Source: Centrapalus pauciflorus | Lineage: Eukaryota; Streptophyta; Magnoliopsida; Asterales; Asteraceae | Assembly (NCBI GenBank): GCA_020465985.1 | Contig: JAANYP010000724.1 | Location: 570,001 to 634,000, forward strand | Length of the DNA: 64,000 nt | Direction of reading: 5' to 3' | Shown here: positions 26,894 through 37,977 of the stretch, in pieces | How positions within the stretch are numbered: position 1 is the stretch's first letter | Layout: every line of letters begins with the position of its first letter | Position numbers and translations under genes: made by a program | Notes under the pieces: generated by a model | Seen by the model: the letters and a program-made list of their open reading frames with translations, nothing else | Databases searched by the model: none | What the model was told of the DNA's origin: nothing

Positions 26894-28771
26894 CTGTTGA
26901 AAATAAGGAGATGCATATATGTATCAAACTTGCTACTTTATAAATTCAAAAAGGGATGAAAATAACATTGTCAGGTTTACACCAATATAAATCAATCAAA
27001 AGAAATGGTCATCCACAAAAACCGTATGCTGATTAATCACGAACAAAACTGCATCTTAATATGCAAGCAGAACCAAATAATTTCAAGAGCACCAAAACAT
27101 GTATCCCACCGGTGTTTGATATGTGTTTTGAAAGTAATCATTGCAACTTAATAATCAGAATCAAATAAGCAAATAATGCTTCGATTGAAGGTAGGGATCT
27201 TTAGATAAAAATATGTTTATCTCAACAATCAGAAATCTATAAGCGACTTCTACTTGTCTAATTAGTTTAATCTTATATAATTAGAAATTCATAAGCATAA
27301 TCAGTTTTGCCCAACACTGAACACTAATGATAGCAACTTCAAACATCCGAAAGCCGAATACTTATTAGAGGCCAAGAAGAAACAAATTTAAATTACATAT
27401 AAGATTTTTAGCAGGAAATTGAACAAGAAGCCTCATGTTTCTACCAATTCAAGTGAACTCCACCACAAAGTAAAAAAGCTCTCTTAGTCAAGATTATGTT
27501 TAAATAGAACCTAAATCCAGATTGTTTCTAAAGACTTTCTTTCAAACAACAATCACTATAAAAATTATATAAATGTAAAGTAAATGAATCAATTATGGTG
27601 GATAGATAAACTCACATGACAATAATTATAATCGGTGACACCAAAAGTACCTGCAGCAAGAACAATGGTGGCATTAATAATTCTATCCATCAATTTTCAA
27701 CATTTTCACTCTCCACCACCTGAGGTCCGTTACCGCCACAACCGAAAGAAGTCGCCGACGAAAACCCACCTTCGAAGGACAATCTTCCTTCGTTAGCACC
27801 AAATCCACTAATCAATAAAACCTCTTTTCCTCCTTCAACTTCCCTTTCAATTTCGCTTTCGAAGCTATCGACTTTGATGATCAGTAAAACCGTTACTCTG
27901 TACAGGTATCATGTCCTGCTCGAATAAAGCAATCAAGGGTTGAAACACAAAAATCAAAATCGTAACTTACCAAATTGAATATAGCCTTTCGGGAAGAAAA
28001 CCCAATTTGACCATCAATTGTTGCAGCATAGCATTGGCAAAAGAAGCAATGGATGGGTTGTAGCACAAAAAACCAATTAACAGGATGTAATCGAATTCCC
28101 AATAGATCTGTAATCAATAAGATCTACCGATGACAATGGTTGATAAATGAAAAGAAGAGGAAGAGTCTGTGCGAAGGCAGGCGGCAGAGTGGCTATTGGA
28201 AGGCAGTAGCTGCTGAAGGGAACCAGAGGGAAGGCGGTGGTTGTTGGAAGCGCAAGAGGAGAACCAAAGGGAAGGCGGTGGCTGCTGAAGGGAAGGCGGT
28301 GGTTGGAGAGAGTAGGTTTTGTAGCGTGGGTAAGAATGAGGTGTGGGAGAAGAGAAGTAATTTGGACGCTAACCAAATACATAATTTTAATCTTCAATAT
28401 ATTTTTCTCATTTTCCATTTATATAATCGATACAAACACGACACAATACACGAAAGGTCAAAGTAAACAGACAAAATTGCCAATTTTCTAGTCTAGACTT
28501 GAAAATTACCGATCTACATTACGCTACATACATAATATATCTTCTCATGCCTTTACAAAAACTTAAAATGCATATGCAACCTTTTTTAATCAATCTCTAT
28601 ATGATTTCAAATTTCTGAATCAAAAACAGCACTTTCCATACAAAACTGCATTCGCTCATTGGCAACGGAAGTTTCCAGCTAAACGATGATCATGGATTCT
28701 GACTTCGCAATCTTAAATCCCATCAAGATTATTTCAATGTTCATGGTGCCTGGATGATATTCTTTTCCAGG
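26894..28771. other. Helitron interior, possible further captured pieces
   Basis: No gene is securely recognised. On the minus strand, about 27990-28085 reads as a short open stretch ending at a good donor (ATTTG/GTAAGTT), and about 27660-27890 is an open, Glu- and Gly-rich stretch ending near CTGCAG/GTAC. Both look like exons of unidentified genes. At 28180-28310 a GGGAAGGCGGTGG word is repeated on the plus strand. Confidence 0.35.
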
Positions 28772-28885
28772 TCAAATTGCTGCACGAGTTTTCTCAATGT
28801 ATTTAAGGGCCTCTGCCTTAACATATTCAATTCTTTCTTCATCTCCGCATGACTTCTCAAATTCAAGATATTTCTTAAATAAGAA
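28772..28885 (-). pseudogene. RRP5-like: Captured RRP5-like terminal exon
   Basis: On the minus strand, after the acceptor TGGTTTTGCAG, 37 codons and a TGA encode FLFKKYLEFEKSCGDEER, then IEYVKAEALKYIEKT. This is the last half-a-TPR (HAT) repeat at the C-terminus of the nucleolar rRNA-processing factor RRP5 (family knowledge). The stop is at the expected place, so this is the natural last exon plus some 3' UTR. It lies about 900 bp from the Helitron 5' end and in the same orientation. The remaining exons are absent. Confidence 0.82.
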
Positions 28886-29801
28886 CTGCAAAACCAAGGA
28901 GAAGAATTAGTCATATAAAATTGTGAATACAAGAAAACAAGTAGTGCTAGCCACAAGCCCATAACTCTCACCTTCATGGTGTCCAAAGTTTTTTTACAAC
29001 TTCATTATTCTTTTTTCTTGGTCTGTATATAAAAACATAGATAGTTCAAAGTATTTCTTACATTCATGTAAAATTCAAAAAAAGTATCATAGCTAATACA
29101 AAAAGATATAAATTGATACTATGATTAATGCAAAAAAAAAACTTCAGTTTATACTATACCCCTTCTAGGTTCAAGCAAAATTTGATGCCATCTTTTTTTT
29201 GTTCTGATGAATCTCAACACTACCACCGTTTTGAAGTATGCACACTGAAGAAATTTCCCTTTCTGAATCATTCAGGCCCTAAAACAACAAAATTAAAAAA
29301 TATTATCACAAATGTTTAACGACACTAAATGAGGTTTTGAATTGAAGAAATACCTTCAGAAAATTAGAAAAGGTGTCCTTTGAAGTTGTATTGATCTTCT
29401 TCTACCTAGGAATAGTAATGAAAATAATGAAACAACGACTCTCTGGAAAATAGAAATTCACTTACTGGAGCAACAAAAAACCAAGAACAATAATCATAAC
29501 CAGAAATGGAGCATACCTGTGTCTCTTTTGTATTTGAAGTAAGAGAATAGAAGAACTTGAGTTGACGATTCAACAAAGTGAGAGACACAACAAACTGAGA
29601 GACGACAGTATGTAGATGAGAAGAAAATTAAGAACCGAAAAAAAAAATCCACATACAAAAATTATCACATAAACAATTGAAAAACAAGAAAACTCTAATC
29701 AAAACTCACCAAGAATTCAATTTTCAAGAATTTGGCTTTAAGAAGTTGTACATTGTGCATTGTAGCTTGTAAAAAGCTAAATGCTTTTTTAGTAGTAAAG
29801 A
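28886..29801. other. Helitron 5' region
   Basis: AT-rich sequence with no recognised coding region, apart from the Helitron 5' terminus at 29783-29801. Confidence 0.5.
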
Positions 29802-29877
29802 TATGTATGTATAAAGGTTTTTATGTTTTAAATCACCCAACTTTACAAGTTTATAAATAAAACTGACTTAAAACGTC

Positions 29878-29962
<85 letters not shown>

Positions 29963-31362
29963 TCCAGCTTTTTAAAGGTTTTTCGGCCTACTTTGAGACT
30001 GTTTTCGACCAAGCTCAAAACAATTTGAGCTTTGGTTTTCATAGATAAAATACTATATATAAAAAGAATTTTTAAGTTAAGAACGGTCATTTTTCGAGGT
30101 GTTTAGGTTGGGGAAAAAGCTCGTTAAAACCCCTATGTTGGCCATTTTTGAGCTGTCAAACTTTCGGGTTCCCAAATATTTGGGGGGGGGGGGGGGGGGT
30201 TCTAAAACTCCATATTAAATTATAAAAACCTCCAAATTGTTAGTTAAGACATAGATCTAACTTTCGAGACAAGAATCAACTCACTTCGTTAAAGTTTGGA
30301 ATTAGTTATGATTTTTCAAAGTCGACGTAATATTTCTGCCGAAAATCCAGATTTCATAAACTTGAAACAACTTGTGATTCTTGTTGTTTATTCACTGTTT
30401 TCGACCAAGCTCCAAAACGTAATACATTTATGAACTCACTTGAAGAAACCAAATTTAAAAAAAAAACTAGTGATTTATAAACTTGAGTTTTTATGAAACT
30501 TATTGTTGTTTGTGATTATATACATTATGCAAGAATTATATGAACATAAATATAAGAGGTTATAAGTTAGTATTTACTTACTTTGAGGTATTTGAATAAT
30601 GCAAATGAGTAGAATTTCGAAATTCTTGAAAGATTGCACCAAAAGAACTCCTAAAATACTTCAAGAACAAAAGGTTGCAACTTTGGTGTTGTTGCTCCTT
30701 CTTTGGCCAATTTTTAGGGAGGGTTTGAGAGAGTTTTTGGTGTTTGCAAGGTGTGAATTAAATGAGTAAATGAGTCCTCTTTTTATAGAAGAGGATTTGG
30801 TGTTGCAAATGATGAAAGTAAAAGTGATGTTTAATACTTTACCAACATGTTGGAAAAGTAGAAAAAGTGTTGAATTCTTTTCAATATTTATAATGAAAGT
30901 CAAAGGGGACACAAAAGTGTGTTCCCCTTTTGTGTTGGCCGATTTTTATGGCATAAAAATGATGTATTTTGGTTTTTATTTTTTGTATAAAAGTATTTAG
31001 AATGTATTCTTGTATTTCCCTTTTTATGTAAATTCATAAATACCTTTGAATGCATTTGTTTAATGAATTGACTTAGTCTTGCGTAACTAATGTTAAGTAA
31101 GTTTGTTAATGCATGATTATTGTTACCAATCTTAATTTAATTATGTACTTGGTTGAATTAATCCATCATATCGCAAATCGATCTGATTAATTAATTTGCC
31201 GATTCATCGCACCGATGAAACTGTTTCTAATTGACTTGAATTTCCTTATGAAATTTGTTAATCGCCTTGATTAATTGTTAATGATCACTAATTAGGTTAT
31301 AATTTTCTAATGAATACTGGTTAGGTCATAGTTGCTAACATGGTTTTATGTCGGATGTTACA
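29802..31362 (-). repeat. Old gypsy LTR, right fragment (LTR start)
   Basis: On the minus strand it starts TGTAACATCCGACATAAAACC at 31362 and follows the gypsy LTR 11978-13560 along its length, including GGTGCGATGAATCGGC, the leader, the AAAATGGCC phrases and a (TA)n tract (29883-29959). Divergence from the young LTRs is clear. A run of 18 G occurs at 30182-30199. It ends at the Helitron insertion point. Confidence 0.87.
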
Positions 31363-31389
31363 AGCGGGGTAAGGAGGAGGAGCTGTGGT

Positions 31390-31950
31390 CTCCTGATCCT
31401 TAACCGCCTCCCCAACTTTGGGAGTTAGGATATCTACTTGGTCGGTTCCTTGTAAGTAACTTTCTTATAACCATCACTCTTTTTAGGATCTGCTATTTCC
31501 TCATACACGACCTCAGTGTCGTTGTCTTCTTCTACCTCTTGTTCTTTTGGCATTTCGATCTTATTATCTACTTTTCTTCCACTTCTCGGGGTAGTCACCT
31601 TAGATACTTCATTAACCTCATGCTTCTTTTCTATTGCCATGAGCATACGAAGGGTTTAGAATAGTGTTACTCGGAAGCTTCCCCTCCTCTTGTCTTGTGA
31701 GTGATTCGGCTATCTGACCCATTTGGCGACTTAACATCTCGTTAAAAGCCGATTGTTGCTTCATGAATTCCGTGAACTCCGAAAATTATGAAGAACTCGT
31801 ATTCGTCTCCACATGAAAATGAGGTTGATCACGTTGGTTCGGATTGTAATATTGCTCATCCTTGGCAGCAGAAGTTGAACCATATTGATATTCTCTTCAT
31901 GGTGGTTCATACCTTGGTTTAGACTGATGATCGGTAGGATGGTCATCTTT
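31390..31950 (-). pseudogene. Athila/Tat-type gag fragment
   Basis: Minus-strand translation in more than one frame gives FMKQQSAFNEMLSRQMGQ, IAESLTRQEEGKLPSNTI, LNPSYAHGN and a basic and acidic tail (VTTPRSGRKVDNK, EEDNDTEVVYEE). The string 'QxxQIAxSLxRQxxGxLPSxTxxNP' is typical of the gag C-terminal part of Athila/Tat elements (family knowledge). It has frameshifts and a TAA stop. It may be the gag of the minus-strand Athila-like element whose 3' LTR is at 9169-10285, separated by the nested stack; this is inference. Confidence 0.7.
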
Positions 31951-32890
31951 CCATAGAATATAATACAATACTACTTGTAAAAAATCAAACAAAATCTATG
32001 TAAAATGTTACGTTTCTTATATACTTAATATATTTTTATGTTTCTTATACATTTCTATATCTATTTATGTAAATTAACATCATTATTCAATGTGTTTTTG
32101 ATATATTTTATCATGTAACAATCTACGTAGAATATATGATAATTGACATTCTACACGACATTCGACGTAGATTGCATGCCATTCTACGTATATTGCATGT
32201 CATTCTACGTATATTGCATTCCATTCTACGTAGATTGCATTCCATTCTACGTAGTTTGCATGTTATTCTACGTAGATTGAATGTTATTCGACGTAGATTG
32301 AATGCCATTCTACGTAGAATGCATGACATTCTACGTAGATTGTACATATAATATGTTCGTTGATACTCTACATAGAATATGACAGATTCATTTTTCATGT
32401 TTTATAATGAAAATTATTTGTAAGATATTAGATTTATAATGATTGTAATAGTTATTGGATGTTTTACATGATAATCTACATAGATTAAATGATAATCTAA
32501 ATAGAATATAATACAAGACTACTTCTAAAAAATCACACATAATCTATGTAGAATGTTATGTTTCTTATATATTTCATATATTTTTATGTTTTTTATACAT
32601 TCTATATCTTTTTATGTAGATTAACATTACTATTCAATGTCTTTTTGGTATATTTTATATCAGTTGCATACCAAGTGTTTGATAAAATGACTAAATGAAA
32701 TCTTTTTTTTTTGTTTCAATGTGTTTTTGATATATTTTATCAGGTAATCTACGTAAAATATATGATATTTGACATTTTACACGACAATCTACGTAGATTG
32801 AATGTCATTCTATGTCGAATGCATGACATTCTACGTAGATTGTACATAGAATATGTTTGTTAACATATTCTATATAGACATATAATATTT
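31948..32890. repeat. Duplicated module with TACGTA palindrome arrays
   Basis: Two copies of one module lie in tandem: about 31948-32400 and 32500-32890. Each begins with GAATATAATACAA, passes ATTCAATGTG/CTTTTT and ends with ATTGTACATA. The first holds about nine 21-bp units (32158-32345) of the form CATTCTACGTAGATTGCATGC; the second holds about three (32790-32850). Each unit contains the palindrome TCTACGTAGA. As 21 is a multiple of 3, both strands stay open, which makes false heptad-repeat ORFs. Confidence 0.85.
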
Positions 32891-33224
32891 CTATATAAAA
32901 TACGTTATTTTTTAGCAATTAAATAAATTTCTATATTGAAAAAATAATTTTTTTTATAAAAATCGTTTTTTTACTTTAAAAATCAGTTATAATGAAAGAA
33001 AAATAAAATGAAAATTAAAAAAAGTAATAGAGAGAAAGAAAAAAAAAACATATTTTTTTCTTCCAAAAATACACTTTTCACACATTTTCAAGATTCTCCA
33101 CTATCAAAGTTTAAAATAATTATAAAATTGTCATCCAATATATCAACCATTGATTATCATTAATCGAAAGGCCATAAAAGGTTCTTAGGTTCCCTCATTT
33201 TTTATGGTTCTTAGAAGAACCCTC

Positions 33225-33227
<3 letters not shown>

Positions 33228-33302
<75 letters not shown>
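33228..33302. repeat. (TA)n microsatellite
   Basis: About 75 bp of alternating TA lie immediately left of the TIR element that begins at 33307. An inverted ...AAGAACCCTCTTC end lies on its left side at 33190-33226. Confidence 0.95.
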
Positions 33303-33305
<3 letters not shown>

Positions 33306-33306
33306 T

Positions 33307-34383
33307 GGGATCATCGCAGAACCTTAATTTAATGTAGAACCGTAGAACCAATATCGTCCATAGATTAGATTAATCTAACGGTCCTGATTAAAACCATAAA
33401 GTTTGGAATTAGTGAAAAAAAGATTGGCATTGGTGATTGTTTAATTCTTTCGGTGGTAAAAAAAGAATAGATTTGAAATAACAAAAAGATTGGCATTAGT
33501 AAAATAAATATCCTTTTTCTTTAAATTAAAATAACATTAATATGATTATTGTTAAATCAAAAAAATTATACCATAAAAACAAGAATTTTATACTCTTTAA
33601 AACGAGACCGGTCATGATATATTTTTTTTCGAAAAAATTTTACGTGTTTATTTTTCGTAAAAAAAAATTACCCAGTCCACCATGCAATGTAGCATGGTGG
33701 GTATCATTCAATGTCGAATGACCACTTGATATTGTATATTCAACGTCGATGCAACACTAAATGTACATCCAAAATTAACAGAACCAAAATAATGGTCAAA
33801 ATTAGTAGTCAAGAGTTGGTTGATTTAATGAGATCAATAATGACATATTTTTTTCGAAAAAATTTTACGTGTTTATTTTTCGTAAAAAAAAATATATTAC
33901 CAGACCACCATGCAATGTAGCATGACCGATATAATTCAATGTCAAATAAAAACTTGATGACGTATATCCAACGTCGATGCAACACTACATGTACATTCAA
34001 AATTAACAAAACCAAAATAATGGTCAATATTAGTAGTCAAAAGTTGGTTGATTTAATTAGAATAGTAATGATATATTTTTTTTTCGAAAAAATTTTACGT
34101 GTTTATTTTTCGTAAATTTTTTTTTTACCTAGACCTCCATTCAATATATTTTATAGAGATCATTCTATGTCGAATTACAGTTTATATCACACATTCAACA
34201 CCGCATGTACCTTCGATATTAAAATAGTCAAAAATGGTCAAAGTGGGCAGTCAAACTTGGTAGGCTACTATTAATTCAATGTTAATTGCATAATTACCAT
34301 CTTATCCCTACTCTTATATAATAATCTAATGGTTTAGATTGCTTCTATAGTTCTGCACTAAATTAAGGTTCTGCAATGATCCC
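33307..34383. mobile_element. TIR element inserted in (TA)n, with internal tandem repeats
   Basis: The left end is GGGATCATCGCAGAACCTTA; the reverse complement of the right end is GGGATCATTGCAGAACCTTA. The TIRs agree over about 42 bp with a few mismatches. (TA)n tracts flank both sides (33228-33302 and 34388-34410). No transposase is seen. The inside contains three diverged tandem units (see 33612-34262). It resembles non-autonomous elements that target TA microsatellites; the superfamily is not assigned. Confidence 0.75.
33612..34262. repeat. Three tandem units of ~225-230 bp
   Basis: The anchor CGAAAAAATTTTACGTGTTT recurs at 33630, 33855 and 34085 (spacings 225 and 230). Each unit continues with an ACC...CCATGCAATGTAGCATG-like segment, CAACGTCGATGCAACACT and GGTCAA...TAGTAGTCAA. 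The third unit is the most diverged and shorter. Confidence 0.85.
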
Positions 34384-34410
34384 AACCATATATATATATA
34401 TATATATATC

Positions 34411-35532
34411 CAACGGAGTAAAGATAAACAAATGCTCACGTGGCACGATATTAGTGGTTAAAATTCAGAATATTAAGGCTGATTTGGCATAATATGATTG
34501 GTTAAAATTCAGAAAATTAAAGTTGCTGATTTGGAGTAATATAATTTGTTAAAATTCATAAAATAATGGAATAACATCAGCATTAATACAAGGCTGCTTA
34601 CCAATTTTCCTATCAATACTAACAAACTTGCATAAAAAATGAGATATTTATTTAGGTATACAAATACAATTAAACATTAATTATTCAGACTTATTATTAT
34701 TATTATAGTTTTATAAAATAGATATGAATAATTGATTATTTTAAAATTTTAATTAATATAGATTAAAATTTTAGTTTATAAATAAAACAATATTTTATAT
34801 TTTATTATAATAAAAAAAATATTAAGAAGTATATTCTTCGTTTGTTTACTTTTTTAAAATTAATAATTTTATATAATGTTGATTTATTTTTAATAAATTT
34901 ATAAGCAAAGGGAAATTTTTTTTTTATTAAATATATAGATAAGTATTGATGGGATAACTTTTACATTTAAATTTAAATTTTATTAATGATTCAGTTTAAT
35001 AAAATGTAAAATATAGCAGATAAACATATAAAATTAGTTTTTTAATCAGCATATATTATAAAATAGGTAAACATATGACATTTATTATTTAGAAAAAATT
35101 ATGTGCCAGCTTACATTTGTTACTACAAGCCATTTTAATCGTCCCGCCCGTTCGGTTAAAATTGTGTCATCCCTAATTCAAACTCAGAAAAAACGTCGCA
35201 TTGATATATTTTTTTTACATTTAAAGCTTCTCATTTTTTTGTGTTGTTTATGTATTAATGTTTCAAAATTAACACATGTTTTTTAATATTTTTTCAGTAT
35301 AACATGAAGAACAATGAAGATCGCCATTAATAATGAAGCGGTAATGTTTTAAATAAATCTTTAGGCAATGAGATATGTCATTTGCCGTTTAAATTGTTCA
35401 ATGTGATTTTATTAGGATTTATTAATTTTTTTAAGATAACTGTTTTTGTTTGATAACATTTTATTAATTAGTTTGGATAAATTGTTAATATAAAATTATG
35501 TTAGACGATATTGTCAGTAATACTTTGCAAAT
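34411..35532. other. AT-rich stretch without genes
   Basis: No coding or transposon structure was recognised. A short phrase (GGTTAAAATTCAGAAAATTAA) recurs two to three times at 34450-34560, and the remainder is very AT-rich. Confidence 0.5.
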
Positions 35533-37759
35533 TGTAACATCCTCAGATTTGAATTATTGTAATTGAGGTTTAATTAGATGAATCTTTAAATTAATGTAAT
35601 TTAAGTTGAATTATGAAAGTTGGTATGAAATTTGGATTAATTATAAAGTTGGTTGCATTATTCGAAAATTTAGAATTTTTAATTATTAAGTGAAAATAAT
35701 TATTAAATTATTAAGGATAATAAATAAAAGATTGAGTTTTTTTATTTTATAAAATCAGTATTTAATGGAACCGGATAAGTAGAGAGGTGAAATGTGCCAA
35801 GAGTTGAAAGAAGGAAATAAAATACTAAGTTGTCTTTCATTTGAAACATTCCAACCTCTCTCTACTTTCTCTCTCTAGAACTCTCTCTCGGCTCTCTCTC
35901 ATCTCTCTCTCTAAAGACAATCGAAGATCATAAAAACTTGGAATTTGAAGCTGAAAATCTGGATTCAGATTGCTAGGAAGGAACTAAAACATCTGCAACC
36001 AACGAATTAAGGTAAATATTATTCAAACTCTTCGAATTTAAGCATTTTGGTTCGATTTTGTTAAAACTCGAACCACTAATTTTGGTGTTGAAAATGTTAA
36101 TGCATGTATGATCTAGTGGTGGATTAGTTCAAATCTAGTGTATATGAAGCTACGTATTAAATTTCGGCATCAGATTCACACTATAAGTATGATTTTTGGA
36201 GATTTGTGTGTGTTAGTGTGTGTGTGTTCGATGGCTTGGACAAAAATGGTCAAAAAGGAATTTGATTTGGTATAAAAGTGTTAATATTAGTGTTAAAAGT
36301 GTTGGAAATAGGTGTATTTTAGTTGGTATAAGTTATTTCATGTATTGAATAAGCACAAAAAATGATGGGATTAAATCTGAAAAGTGACAAAATTGCACAA
36401 GTTCGAAACAGAAGGTCCGAATTCGGATCCGAGATGAACTCGGATCTGGTCCGAATTCGGATGAGGCCCGGATTTCAGAATATTCAAATTAGCAAAATAA
36501 TTTCTAAGTATTGAAAATTCGGTTGAGGTCCGAATTCGGTTTGGGACCGAATTCGGATGAGGTTCAAATTTAATCTGGGTCCGAATTTAAATATGGTTCG
36601 AACTTAGCTGTGGTCCGAACTTGACTATAGTTCGAATTTGTATTGGACCGAATTGGCATAGATCCAAACTTAAAGGTGGTTCGAACTTATTGGGGCCGAA
36701 TTAGGATTAAATGGGGACCGAAATTGACTATGGTCTGAATTCGGGTGGGGTCCGAATTCGGACATGGATCCGAATTTAGGGTCAAATATTACAAAACTTA
36801 TAAAATTAAGTTTTATGAATTTGGACAGTTTTTGACACAATGTTTTGATACAACTGACTTAACAGGTCCCTTGTGGTGTTGTTTAACCCACAGTGGGGTA
36901 CTTTGTGAATCCGGTTGAAATCCCCAGGAGAAATAAAATTAACTCGAAGTTTAATAACGCACCCACTGTGAGTACCTTTGATTTTTAACATGTCTGCATC
37001 TGCTTTATGTTTGCTTTGCCTGCTGAGGCAAGTTGTTTCATTATCGTTTGGCACTCTACTAACTTGCGTATATATATTGATGCACATTCATTCTTGTTGC
37101 ATGTCCGTTTATTTGTTGTGCATCCTATTGATGGACCTGCGTGGTCGCATCTGTACTCTGATGTTACTGTGCTATGACCAAGAGTTTGACACCTCTGTGG
37201 TCAGGATAGACAGTAAGTCATCCCCGATGTTATCTTGACTCAGATGGTTGGTTTTCCTTATGCCGAGTGTCAACTCGAAGGAGCTGCGGCTCGGGTTTAC
37301 GTACTTTGAGTACGTGTGGAGTATACGGTATGTGTTACCGCGGTTACTCTGGGTGGTATCATAAGGATTTGCAGAATGTGTAAAATCATTTGGTATTCAC
37401 TAAGCATTCCCTTACCCCCTCAGTTGTTGACTTTTTACAGGAAAAGGGAAATCTGCTGCGGGACCATCTAGCTAGGTCGTTTGTTCAAGTGATTGAAGAA
37501 ATCTACTGTGTATCTTGGTAACAAATCTATGGGGATAATTGTTGTAATAAATTTGGGATGATGTAATACTTTTGAGTATGTAGAGTTAGACATGTAACCT
37601 TGTAGCACCATAGGGTGTTTAAAACACTTGTATTATTTTAATTTATGTACTTTAATGCTTCCGCACTTTAATTAAGTATTCAGATCATTATGTAATTTAT
37701 GTTTGGTGATTAATCCTGGGTGTATTGTAAATGGTGGTTATTGTGGCAAGGGTGTCACA
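35533..37759 (+). repeat. 5' LTR of a gypsy element
   Basis: It starts TGTAACATCCTCAG and ends AGGGTGTCACA (2227 bp), followed by a PBS. It contains a CT-rich leader (35855-35915), a possible donor AAG/GTAAAT at 36012 and acceptor TTTTTACAG/G ending at 37440. The 3' LTR is not in the window. Confidence 0.9.
36410..36780 (+). repeat. Degenerate CCGAATTCGG word array inside the LTR
   Basis: About 15-20 variants of GGTCCGAATTCGG occur with irregular spacing, grading into GGTTCGAACTT. The block lies inside the intron-like part of the LTR, comparable in position to the GTTCGA array at 1500-1700. Confidence 0.8.
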
Positions 37760-37764
37760 TGATA

Positions 37765-37778
37765 TGGTATCAAAGCAG
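37765..37778 (+). other. Primer-binding site (initiator tRNA-Met)
   Basis: TGGTATCAAAGCAG begins five bases after the LTR end, as in the element at 14471. Confidence 0.85.
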
Positions 37779-37977
37779 TAGTTTGAGATTCAAGTGTCCG
37801 TGAGGTCTTGGTCTCAAACATTAAGTGATGATATGTAGTGGTTTAAGTAATGATCTGAACTAAGATAGGTTACGATCTAGTAATCATATGAGATTGATTA
37901 TCGTACGGGACAATTGGGTGGTGTCTTTAAGTAAATGACATATTACTAAATAAGTTATATGTTTTATATTTCAGAAC

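Larger units (their letters stand above)
21628..29801 (-). mobile_element. Non-autonomous Helitron with captured gene fragments
   Basis: On the minus strand the 5' end is TCTTTACTACTAAAAAAGC (29801 leftward) and the 3' end is a GC-rich hairpin (CGCTGC, TTT, GCGCG with one bulged T), then TACACTACTAG at 21628. Flanks are A (21627) and T (29802), as expected for insertion between A and T without target duplication. The empty site can be read: 21219-21627 and 29802-31362 are adjacent parts of one LTR. No Rep/helicase ORF is visible. Contents recognised: a solo gypsy LTR, two UVR8-like exons and one RRP5-like exon, all gene fragments in the Helitron's own orientation. Confidence 0.88.

Noticed and set aside
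28140..28466. GC-rich ORFs with repeated GRRWLE/GKAVAAEG peptides in the Helitron.
   Set aside because: They come from a short GGGAAGGCGGTGG repeat; both strands are open and no homology is recognised.
29851..30090. ORFs of Tyr/Ile repeats here and at 57347-57718.
   Set aside because: These are translations of (TA)n microsatellites.
31363..31385. Polypurine tract GCGGGGTAAGGAGGAGGAGC next to the old LTR.
   Set aside because: It is purine-rich on the plus strand, but the LTR is on the minus strand, so it cannot prime that LTR.
32158..32345. CRISPR-like regular repeat array.
   Set aside because: The units are contiguous without unique spacers, AT-rich and in a plant genome; this is a tandem repeat.
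32123..32398. Overlapping ORFs on both strands with heptad-like repeats (LRRMECN-type).
   Set aside because: They arise because the 21-bp tandem unit is a multiple of three without stops; there is no independent coding evidence.
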